DNA from: Cliona cf. orientalis
Taxonomy: Eukaryota > Porifera > Demospongiae > Clionaida > Clionaidae
NCBI GenBank assembly: GCA_963930775.1
Contig: OZ005703.1
Coordinates: forward strand, 4,154,001-4,218,000
Length of the DNA: 64,000 nucleotides
Direction of reading: 5' to 3'
Shown: positions 25,101-37,100 of the stretch, piece by piece
Layout of the letters: every line of letters begins with the position of its first letter
How positions within the stretch are numbered: the stretch's first letter is position 1
Notes under the pieces: model-generated
Seen by the model: the letters and a program-made list of their open reading frames with translations, nothing else
What the model was told of the DNA's origin: nothing
The model's database searches: none
Made by a program: the position numbers and the translations under genes

Positions 25101-28100
25101 ATGCCAGGATTGAGTACTTATCCCGGGCTGTGATGTGTGCTAAGAGTTGCAATTTGACTACTTCAGCCAGTAAAGAGGGGGAGTTCCTCCATGAGTTAGA
25201 AGAAAAAATGGAGGTTGGTTGTGAGATAAGATCATATTTGGGATGTAATATAATATTACTTAGCAATTATGTACCTGAATGTTTAGGGGCTTTGAGTTTT
25301 ATGCTTACCCAAACATACTACAGTGTACTTGATCGTTATAAATTTAACATTCTAGTTATGCGTATTCTGTGCCCATTTGCACATATATACATTGTATCGG
25401 TGTGGAATATAACTCTTGGCTATCTGTTGGTTGGACGTGCATATAGATAGTGTGATGCTTTGCACATGTACTTATCATCTTCCCCAGCTTCAGCAGTGTC
25501 TTCCAGTGGAACAGCTGCAACTGGTACTGTACATACATACATGCACTAGCTATAGACAGCTTAGCTTACACAGTGTGAGGAAGGAAGTGCTCCATAAGGC
25601 TGGAAGATGCTACATGTACCTGCGGAAGGGCCACCTGCCAATCCACGGGAAGTTGCAACAAATGTCGTGGAAGATATATAGCACTGTCTGCCCACATACA
25701 TGTAGGAATGACAATACTACCAATTCATCTACTACGCTGTCAGGTCCGATTATAGAAGGTGCAAACCAAGTGTCCGATAGGCCTACCAATGTTTCCTATA
25801 TTGACTTGCAGACTCCAAGCCTGCTACCGACAGCGAAGCTGCAACTCTACAGCCTCAATAACACAATGGACCTATCAAGTTATGTTGAGGCGAGAGCCGT
25901 CATGGATAACTAGTGGAAGCCATATCACCAGTTGCTTGAGGGAGAGTCTATATGCTGACAAAACACATTAAGATCTTTGAAGGACACAACACTACCTATG
26001 AAGCAGTTGATTTCAGCCTGATCACAAGGGTGGTGAGACATTGAAATTGACTATGCATGCACTGAGAATAGATACCCACCCTGTCGAGCAAATCTGGATG
26101 ACCAACTAAGATGATTCTGGCAGTTGGAGTTGCTTGGCATAATGAAGGATGAGCCATCTGTGTAATACACAATTTGATGGAGAAAAATATCAAGTGCAGC
26201 TGGACAATCTTCTCAGATGGTTGAAACACAACCCTCTGCTTTTCACTGAGTGCAACTCTGTTATCAGAGCCGGGGGATATTTGAAGTTGTTGACAACCCA
26301 TCCTTGGATGTGAGTGCCCCACCATGGTGTGATTCGACAAGACAAGACTACTTCCAAACTCAGGGTAGTTTATGATGCCTCAGCCAAGTCAAGTGGGCCC
26401 TCCTTAATGACTGCTTGTACATTGGACCAAGCTGGTCCCGAGTTGCACTTGCAGGAGACATAGATGATGGTCTCAGTACAGGAGAAGGACTGCAATTCTC
26501 TGAGCTAGGTTTGTATATGGAGCTATACCCGAGGTGGTGATTATGAGATATACTCTTGTTATTTTTGCAATTAATTCCAGTCCTTCCTTGCTTAATGCAA
26601 CAATAGACCACCACATGTGGAGGTATCAAGCAATCGACCCACTGTTTGTTGAAAAGTTCCTTTCCTCAGTCTATATTGATGATGTCAGCCTCGGTTCGGA
26701 GTCCACGTACATTGTATAAGCTTTATCTCAAGTCCAAATCACGACCTGCAGATGCTGGATTCAAGCTCCAATGAGCTTCGTAGCTGAGTGGACGCCAATG
26801 AACTGATTGTCAAGGAGCAGATCAAGTCAATGTGAAAAAAGAAAGTCAGTCGTATGCAAAGGACTCATTGGGAGCGAAATCAGTTGAGGCAGACAGAATT
26901 AAGGCATAACATCTTGGAAGTGCAATGGGACTTTGTGCAGGATACTTCACTGTCAATAATTATAGATGTCTTCCACTACATTGAGAATTTGGAGCCCACA
27001 AAGATAAATGTGGTGAGTATGCAGTTTTTCAACCCACTAGGTTTTGTCTCACCAGTGACAGCCCTGTTCAGGAATGCTTCCAAATACATGTGTACTCATT
27101 GATACGACAATGTAGCTGTTCCACTGTTACACCTCTGAAAGAGTCTGAATTCTTCTCTCTCTTTTCTGACCCTTTGTCTTTGTGGACGCCCTGTAGCTCC
27201 AGACTCACATACCTGCATCTTTATCTTTGTTGTAACCTCTTCTTTCTTAATGACCTAGATCAGCTCGAAATGTTGGGGTCACAGTGGCTTTTCCACTGCT
27301 TTCTTCAGCTATGAATGCCCACCCTCGATGTAATTGTCGGTATGTGCATGAAGTGTGTGGATGGTGAAAAATTGATAGAAGATCAATGAGTAGATTGGCC
27401 TAATATATATATATCCAGTTGATAAGGATACACTCGATGGAGGAAGGTTGATTAGTACTGAAGGGGGATTTTAAGGTGATTTAATGAAAAGTATATAATG
27501 GTATTTTTATGGATTTTAATGAAGTACTATAGGCACCATTGTGGATGAAACAGGCGATTGAGAAGTGAAGGAAGAGAAAAAATCTCAGAACTTAGCCGGG
27601 AGCCACAGTTGAGTCACACCATCACTGAGATTGAGAAGTGAAGAGGCCAGGTTTGAACTCGTTCCTAGGATGTATACCACCTATCCTACATTCCGCTGCC
27701 ATCAGGGCTTAGTAGCTCAGTTGGTAAGAGTGCCTGACTAGAATTCAGAAGGTCCTGGGTTCAAATCCCGGCTAAGTTCTGAGATTTTTTCTCTTCCTTC
27801 ACTTCTCAATCGCCTGTTTCAACATCTGCCTTACCAGGCTTATGGTAATTAGCCTTTAATTATCAACCATTGTGGATATTAATAAAATACTGAGGGGATA
27901 TGGCAGCGAATAATCATAGGTGCAGGAAGCGAATTTGGAGTGGGGGGGGGGGGGGGGGGGGGCAGGGGCAGGTCCATACTAGGGGGGTCTGGGGGCATGC
28001 TCCCCCAGAAATTTTTTTATTTTACAATCCCTGATATTGAATTTGGGGGGGTCCTGGAGTACAAATTCATGATGTCAGCAGTTATTTACAAACAAATTTT

Positions 28101-31100
28101 TCATTTAATATTATGATTCTTTTTACCAGTCCTTTCTTCACCTGAGAAGCCAGCTATTAAGAGTTTGCTGGGAAGTTTATCACGTGTAACTAACTGAGCT
28201 TTATTTAGAATCAATCTTAGGCGGAGCTTCAATCAACTACACAAACAAAGTAGCATAATTTCTTGACTTGAAAGGACTAGGACTGCATGTACAGAAGCGT
28301 TAAGTTAGATTTACAGGAGGTCTATTAATCTATAGCTAATGGACTACTAGTACTAGTACAGTGTAGCTGCCTCAGCACTAGCCACTGACCCAGTGCCCCC
28401 CTGTGCTCCCCTGCTCTGCCTGGTTGGGGGGCACGTGCCCCCCTTGCCCCCTGCTTCCGTCGCTTATGATAATGAGTATTGATGTGTAACTCATCCAGGG
28501 CATGGAGGAATTATCAGTTTTATTGGGTAAAAATTGGGATTTTGATTAGTTTTTTAGGATAAAGTCAGAAAATTGATTAGTATTACTGACATACCTTCCA
28601 GAGGTATGACTGCTTCAGAGCTTTCAAGAATTCACTTGTGGTTGAGTGATCCAGATTGCCTTAATGGGTGCCAAGATCTCCCAGATGAAGACTCGAAGGT
28701 TTCTGAGGAATGCCCTCAGGAAATGAAGTCCATGAAGACAGCTTCTCAAGGTCATGGTCTTCACCTGGGACAGCTGATATCCTATGAAAAGTTCAGCTCT
28801 CTTCACCGACTCCTATGAGTGACTGCTCTTGTATTGAAGTTTGTATACCTCCATCTACAGGTGAGGAAATTGAGTGCATTAGCACCCACTGACCGTCTAA
28901 TTGGTATTAACCATGCCAGACCCTACTGGCTCAGAGATCGATGCTCAATCTCAGCAGCAAGTTTCCTTTGTGGATCCATTTTTCAACAAGTTTCAATTGT
29001 GGAGGCATGGTGGCAGGATGCATATGGCCAATTCAGATATTCCCTCTTCAACTCAAAATTCAGTACTTTTGGACAAAGGTCGCCCGTTGATGGCACCAAT
29101 TATACCATATACAACGAAAAAATATTTTTCAGACGATCATTTTTCTTATAGTCTGTGTCATTTTTCATGAGGTCTTGCAGCTTGGATGCGCCCAGTTGCT
29201 ATGAACGCGTGGCGTGGGCGGAGAGAAAGTCCACACTACAAGGCTCAGGATTGGTCAGAACTGTAGGGCCATGTGCACAAAGAAGAGTGGTGGCCTTAAT
29301 GCCTCGGGCCATAGCTAGCTACAGCTAGAGACGCATTGTCGAACGATCGGCGCGAAAGCGCCACGTGTTTCGAAAGGCCTGCTAAGCAGGCGCGCGCTGG
29401 CGCTAGCCACCAAGCCTCGAGCGAAGGGAGAGGCAAGGTCTGTTCTTCATCATACCTGTCAGTAGTCCGGTAGCAACGTTCGAGCAGAGCGAGAACGTCG
29501 CCATTGCAAACTTAGTTGGAGCTGCTTGCTATGAGGGGTGTGGTCTCTGCAACTGCTTCCATCTGCGCATGCGCACGGTACTAATGGGCAATCTTGCCCA
29601 GGCAGGATACTGTTTGGGAACTACGTACGTCTCTATATTTTGTGAGCATGTACTGTTAATAGATGATCATCCATGCTAGCCACATTATCCCATAATTGTG
29701 GCATTAAACATACTTGTGATGGATGCTTATCGACGCATTATGCACAATGGCGTCAAGGAGACGCTCATACAGTTCCGATCTGCATACTGGTTGATACAGG
29801 GGAGACAGTTTGTCCATAAGGTGGTTCTTAACAGCTGCTTAATTTTCTGCAGAGTGTACCCCTCACCACCCCTACCTGACAACCATTCTGCTACACTGGA
29901 GTTGACTTTGCAGGTCCATGGCATCTGTGGACAAAAGATGTGGTTTTTGCCTGTGTTACGGAACTGTTTACCTCAGTTTAGTGCCCAATCTGAATGCTTC
30001 CACCTTTCTTAGAAGCTTCAATTAAACACTTTACTGCTTGACGAGGAAGGTTAATTGTCTCTGACAACAGCAAACCATTCAAGTCTGCAAGTATGTAAGA
30101 TCATTCAAAGTGTGTTCAACTAGCCCAGAGTGAAGAAGTACTTCACTGAACTCCATATTGAGTGGGTGTTTAATCTGGAGAAGGCCCCCTGGTGGGGGGG
30201 AGGGGAGGGCAGCATTTTTGATCAAGTCTATAAAATGCTGCTTGAATAAATCAGTTGAATAAGTCAACCTGACATATCTTATGACAAACTCGAGACACTC
30301 ATAACTGAGATTGAAGCAGTACTGAATTCCAGGCCACTTACCTACATATACCAGAATGTTGCCACGGATGATGTGGAGGAACTTCCCACCTGCTACATGT
30401 ACTTGGTTACCGAGTTGTATCATCCACCCCTCTTGGGTGACCCTGACTGTGGTGAATCAGTTAATGACTTGAGCCGCAGGATGAAGCACCTCATAATTAT
30501 GAGTTCTAAATTCTGGAAACGCTAGAAGAAAGAATACTCAGAGAGTTTACTAGAATATTATAGTCCCAAATCAGCAAAGGAGTCAAGAGGGTGAGATTGT
30601 CACATTCTATGACAAAGGACATCCAACTCACTAGCTGTGTGACAAATATTTTTACTGGTAGCTTAGACCAATAATAAACTTACTGGCTCTATATAGCGGT
30701 TTCATGTTGCTACTAGGCCTAAAACAGCCTTCTTTGTCATCAAGCTATCTTCAGGAATATGTTAATGAGGGGCGTGATCAACTTTTGGGGGGTGGCTAAA
30801 AATTGTGCATGCTTGAGCACCTCTCTCCTTCAAATCCTGGACACGCCTCTGTTGAAATAGGTTGAAAGTAACTACCGTATAGCCGGAAATATTGGTGGGA
30901 ATTAAATTTGGCGATTGAGCCCAAATCACTATTGCAAGAATATTGGTGGATTTAAATTGGCGGTTCGGTACGGGATCGCCATACGTATATATGCGAGTAG
31001 GAAATTTTGGCGGATTTTAATTTGGCGGTTGTAATATAGACCGCCAAACCGCCAAATTTTCCGGCTATAATGGTATAATACTTATGGGGATATTGAGAAC

Positions 31101-34100
31101 AATGGAGCTCCACCTACCCCTCAATGTGAGAACCGAGAAACTCACCATTCAGCCACAAGCAGGAGGTGATCAGAAGCCATTCGATCTGTGATAGAAAGTT
31201 TTCTTTCTGGACATCACTGGACTTGGTACGTTACAACAGACAGCCCATTAAATGCAAAAAAGCGACATTCTGGAGTCGATGTTGTCCACAGGTGCTTTCC
31301 AGAAGGTTCTACTTAAAGTGGCTTTTCTTGGGAGCCTTTGCAAGCAAAGCTGCAAGACTACTAGCTAGCAGAGTGACAGAATCGCATGGTCAGCCAGGAT
31401 ATGCACGTGCATCAATAGTCCATCAACCTTAAGACGATATTTACCTAAACATCAGTGCATAGAGTAGGTAAAGGTCATTGGGCAAAAAAGGTATGATGAA
31501 GTCAGGACAGAGCAAACAAAGTGAGCTCACTCTTATAATTATGATAATTATTATTAACTCTGTAATGTTTTGTCTTAATAGACTTCTTAATTGTTAATCA
31601 TAAATATTGTTGATTTGTGCTAGTGTTAAATATTCCCTCATCAACAGGGGGAGGATGTTGTGTATCTTATTGCACAACATGCATTGAGTTAATTAGTGAT
31701 TTTTTTAGTGAGTTCTAGATCTGATTCTTCCTGTAAGTGCTGTTGCTGATAATGTCTTACATGTATCCAAGATAATCCTTTAAATTGAATCTGTGGTACA
31801 TGTAAATAATCCAGTAAGTACTAGGTCCGTTACAGTGTGTAATACAGCTCTCCAGCTGCTCTGCAGTGATCCTCGTTGCAACAAATTTCTGAACACATAC
31901 TTGCATGCCTGTGATGACTTGGTAAGGTGAACTGGGGTAATTTCATATGCGGAGCAATTTTGTATCTTTGTGATTCTGCTACACAACACGCATAATCGCC
32001 GCGCTAGCAGGCATCCTATGTAGCTACCAATAGCTACTAGGTATACTGCTGGCTTGTTCTGTAAATGCTCACATCGTGGAATGGGGAACGTACATGGAAT
32101 TGCCCCGCATACAGAATTACCCCGGTTTACCTTACAGGACTTCATTATCATAGTGTCTAGATTGGACCAAGGGCTTAAATATGAGGTTCATATTATAATT
32201 GAGCTTTGGACTACATTAGATCCCACCTAATGCTAATGGCCGAATTAAAGACTCTGTCCCAACTCTTTTCAGTGAAACCAGCTCCATGCTCCAACTCACG
32301 GCCTACTTTGCACAATACATTTGGAGATTTTTGTGTCTGGAGCATTTTTAGAATTTTCAACATGGTGAAGACAAGCTGCCAATCTTTCAAAAACACCAGC
32401 GCTGATAATTACAAACTGATCGCATAAACGGGTGTGCACACAGATTTGCCTCCTACATTGGGCAAAGTCCAATGATTATTATTAATAAGTGCCGAATTTT
32501 GGAAGAAATTGGTGTTTCTTGTCATACAATTACGTATTTATGTACATTTCATTTAAATCTGATAGGTTGCTCGGATTCAGTTGAGTATCCTTGAGTCCTT
32601 ACAACTGCTTCCAACATCAGCTGAAGGAGTTGGTGAGGCTAAGAATGCCCTTAATACCGGATTGAAAGATATCACAACACTCTATGGAGACTTTGCTGAG
32701 ATTTTTCATCTAGCAGAATGCAAGTTAGCCATTATTCACTGTGCTGGACACTATGATCCCACCTTGATATGTTCACTGTGGAGAGATGTCATTAACACTG
32801 GTAGGTAAATTAATTAAATCAAGTTGACATAATAATTGCCTAGCTCAGTTGTGGGCTATGATACTGTTGTCACAACTGTCTGCCTTATTTTCTAAATATT
32901 ATCATAGAGCTTCGTTCCACCAATGGTTCTGAGGCACAGAAACAGAGCATTCGAAGCAAGTTGGTGTCTCTAGGTGCCACTTTTTCTGGTAATGAGCGAT
33001 TCTTCCCCCTGGAGTATATTATTCTGCTTATGGAGCAGCACTCCTGCAAGAAAAATTGGGAGGTGGAATTTGTTTATGAGGTGATGCAGGAGATTGGCGT
33101 CTCTACTAAGACACTGTTTGTTATCTATGATAAGATGTTTAAAGCCAAGGTTAGTACTACTTTAAACACTTAATAAACCCACTTGCTGTGGATGGTGGTA
33201 ATGAGGTTTAATGCAGTTGAACCAAGTTAACTGGGAGGGAGGCCGAGGTAGTTGTGTGAAGCGGTGGGGCGTGCTGCAGTGCCACCGGTGAAGGTGGTAT
33301 GATGGTAATCAATTGACATGATTGGTGGAATGTAGCAGGTTGCTATGGTACTTAGGGATATAAAAGGAGTGTTGGTAAATAAACGGCAGTGTGAACAGTC
33401 TACTTAGAAACGGATGGCAAGTGAGAAAAGCATCTGCAGAGTTCTCTGTTCTACTTCATTGTCCATGGTGACGGCACGAGTACACAACGGCTGACTTCGG
33501 CCTCGCTGGTGGCATTTCTGTTAGCTACTATCTGTCGTACCTAGGCTGTGAGTTTGGTGTCTGAACGTCCGGTTTTTGAGCAGTATTGTCAGCATTCAAT
33601 GAATCATGAGGGGCTAGGGTTTATATCTTCAAATACTGTGGTGGTGGTTACATTCGAGTCGGTTGGTGTTTATTATTCAGGGTAATGTCCATGCATATGG
33701 TTAATATTTATTATTCATGCCCAACAGCTACCGTTGGTACTGCCTATAGACTTGCCATGGCACAGTGCAAAATTAATGAACAACTGAAATGGAGATCCTT
33801 GACAAGCATAATATAGTAATAATTATTATATCAAATCGAGCATTGTAGTAAGTTCACAGAATCTCTAGTCTCTATGGACTGTTTAGAAGCTGTGGCAACG
33901 GACAAGCTAGCTACGTGTTTTATGATGGATCTTTCTGTTGTGTCTTGAATGATAAGCCAAGGAATGTCCAACAGCAGGCTTAGTGTTTGTTTACTGATTG
34001 TGTGTTAGGCAGTGGGGGCTTATGTTCATGTATTAGTGGCAGGCAGTTGTGTGCTTACAGTGTGTTCTACGGGAAAGCTTTGGTGAACTTGCATTGGGTT

Positions 34101-37100
34101 GTATGGGCAGTCAGTTGTATGCTTGCAGTGGCAGGCCACAGTTGTTTGACTACACTATGCTGTATGGGCAGGCAGTTGTGTGCTTGCGTTGTGCCGCAGA
34201 TAGTGAAATCATTGAGACAGGAAAGTATAGCAAGTTGAACACCACTCGGTATCGAGAATCGTCTCGAAGGACCATGTGCATAACTTTCAAAATTCACTAC
34301 TCTTAAATAGATCACTAAAACCTCAGACTCAGATTTAATGGATCAAAACTCAGAACTTACAAGGTATCTAATCACATGACCAAAAATCAGCTGATCATAC
34401 AATGCATGTAATGATAGTGATGTAATAATAATAATATAGTTTGCAGTTCACAGTGTGGATTATTAGTGAGTAGGTCAGACTAGCGATAGTTCAACTGACT
34501 CATCACTGATCACATCCAGTGTTGCTGCATGGCTTTGGTTACGAATTGCAACATGTAGCTATAGCTATTGTAATATGCTAACGGTTTTGCATGATAATTT
34601 GAAATTAAGTGAAACAAACTTTCACAACAGAACTTACGATGGAGAACCAAGAACTGTCGCATGTTTCATACAAGGAACATTTATAAGAGTGTGTTTTATG
34701 TAGACTTAAGCACGCAAAACAAGCTGAAGCTAACTCTTGAACAACACCATTTTAGAGAAATTAATTTGTCAGTTGAAAATTTTGGAGTACAGCTCAAAAC
34801 CAGTTGGTATGTTCAAACTGTTGTATTCAATTCTCAAACACCCGGGAGGTCGGTAACAAATAGACACAGAGATAGATTGCTGTAACTCGCATGCATGTGG
34901 ATGCACTGAGCATTAACAAGCTCTCTTATTAAATTTTGTGCTTGCAGGACTCATCCTGGAAATCTCTGCATAAGCCTCTTCATATTCTGGACGTGATCTA
35001 TTCTCTGTTAAGGAGCTATGTTAGTGCATCATCCTCAGTTATTGGACATGAAAGGTTAGGGCATGTCACATGCATGCACATATATCTTAAGTTGACTGTT
35101 CTTGTGGGAATGAAAAACTTGACCACATCCCCACGAGCTACATACATTGTAGTTCTAATGGTGCATGTGGTAAAAGGTCGTCAATATACACATCGATGAT
35201 GGGCCCTCAATCGCAGAGATGGACGGTCTAAGACCAACTCTCGACTTCGAGTTTCGATGCTTCAATCAAAAGAGATGAACTCGACAGCACAGCACAGCTT
35301 CCGAACTTCAGATTGGTCGTGGCATGACGCGTGCTATAAATAGTGCAAGGCTAGCTTTATTTATCCACAGGATTACGTCAGCCAAGAGAACGCGTGAAGT
35401 TCGGCCAACATTACTTGTTGGAGAAAGTAGCACTCGGCTTTAATGTATTCGCTGGATATGTATGTAAGTTAATATATGATTCTGTGGATTTTCAGGTCTC
35501 AGAAGTGTTCTGTAAAGGCTCTGAATTTTAGCGCTATGACGACATAGGTTACATCATAATTACAACATAATTGCCTAATAACCGCAAAAAAGTAAATTTA
35601 TACTGGGGATATAATGAACAACTTAGACTACATCCCGAGTCCCTCATGAAAAGTATTGCACTGCGCTACTGTACGCCACCATAATTCGAACTAGGACACA
35701 TCGACAAACTGCGCATGCTCCGTATACGCGTATATTGGGGCGCACGGCTTGAGCCGGTTAACCCGGACGTGACCTCCACCTGCCATGTGCTAGACTGAAC
35801 AGGGAAATCCCCCCGAGTGCGAACTCGCCAAAGAAAGCGAACTGAGAAAATAGCCATATCTCATTGATAGTCCACGATGTCTTCTACGCTAGGTTCAAAT
35901 TCTGGGTCCCAAACAACCTTTCATGCGCATTAAACATTTGAAACAGTTTCACAGCAATTTCGTCATCATTAATCATAATTACCTCATCGGTCGGCTGAAT
36001 TATTTTTTTCTAATTGGGACTCGGGACGTAATTATTGTTTGATGGTTTTATGGATTGCACACTAGTATTAGCAATTTACTAGTAGCAAAGAATACACAAT
36101 AGTGGTTATGCACTATTATGTATAACGAAAAATAGTTTCAGACAATCATTTGTCTTATAGTCCGTGTCCTAACCTGGAGGGCATAAAAGATGCGCTCTGC
36201 TACAAATTCAGAAGGTCCATGATTGATCAGAATTGCAGTGCCGTGTACACAACTAAGGGTGGCCGTAGAGATGCATTCTCGAACAAATGGTGTGAAGCGC
36301 CGTGCATTTTGAGAGGCCTGCTCAGCAGGCCATGTACCACCAAGCCTCAAGCGAAGCAAGGGACGAGATCTCTTCTTTATCATAGTCTGGTGGTAGATTC
36401 GACGTTCCAGTAGAGCGAGAACGTCACCATTACAGTGGTGAGTTCAAGCAGCTGCTATTGACCTACAATGAGGGGTATTCTACAAAGTAATAGGTTCAAA
36501 GTTCATGCTGCTGCATGTACACTGTACTAACAGTTGACATACAGCTTGGGAGATGATACTGTTTAGATTTTCTCTGAGTATGTGAGCTCACTGTGAATAA
36601 CTCATGCATGTTAGCCACATCATCCCATGATTGTGACATCAAACATTCTTGTTTAGAAGACAAAAGGTAGATTTCTCATTTTACTGAGTGTCTAAATTGC
36701 ATGGAAACAATATCATGGTCTAGTTTCCTAGTAATAAGCCAAAAATATCTTTATAATACCAGCAACTAGTCACAAATCAAGCGAAACAGTGTCCCACACA
36801 TATCACACTATAATAATAACAGTAATGTGCATAAATCACACAGGTGCAAGTCTATACTATTACATTTTACACAACTGAGGGCTGAAGGCCCAAGGCTATG
36901 TAAATTGCATAGTGACCAAACTGAGGTATAGAAAAAAGTTTCATTATTACGGTGATGTTGCTTATTGGCCATGTAGGAGGGGTATAACAATCCACAGATA
37001 CTGTACTTAATCTAATACAACGCATGGAAAAAAATAATTTCAATTTTGAAAAATGCACATTTTTCTGGTAAAGGTCGTCAATCGCTCCATATATAAACGT

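Larger units (their letters stand above)
25560..31680 (+). mobile_element. Decayed BEL/Pao retrotransposon in a NUP155 intron
   Basis: Remnants lie in the usual order on the plus strand: a gag zinc-knuckle-like piece (about 25590-25700), an aspartic-protease-like stretch (about 25805-25970), reverse transcriptase (26054-27080, with YIDD at 26672-26683 and PLGFVSPVTALF near its end), a DIPSRG-containing linker (28585-28830), an integrase zinc-binding piece (29698-29860), an integrase core end with EIEAVLNSRPLTY (about 30285-30355) and a C-terminal domain (to about 30620). All are broken by stops and shifts. A polypurine tract AGGGGGAGGATG lies at 31645-31656, where a 3' LTR (starting TGTTGTGTATC) would begin. 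I found no matching 5' LTR. Later insertions occupy 27381-28560, 28870-29690 and 30873-31075. Confidence 0.85.
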
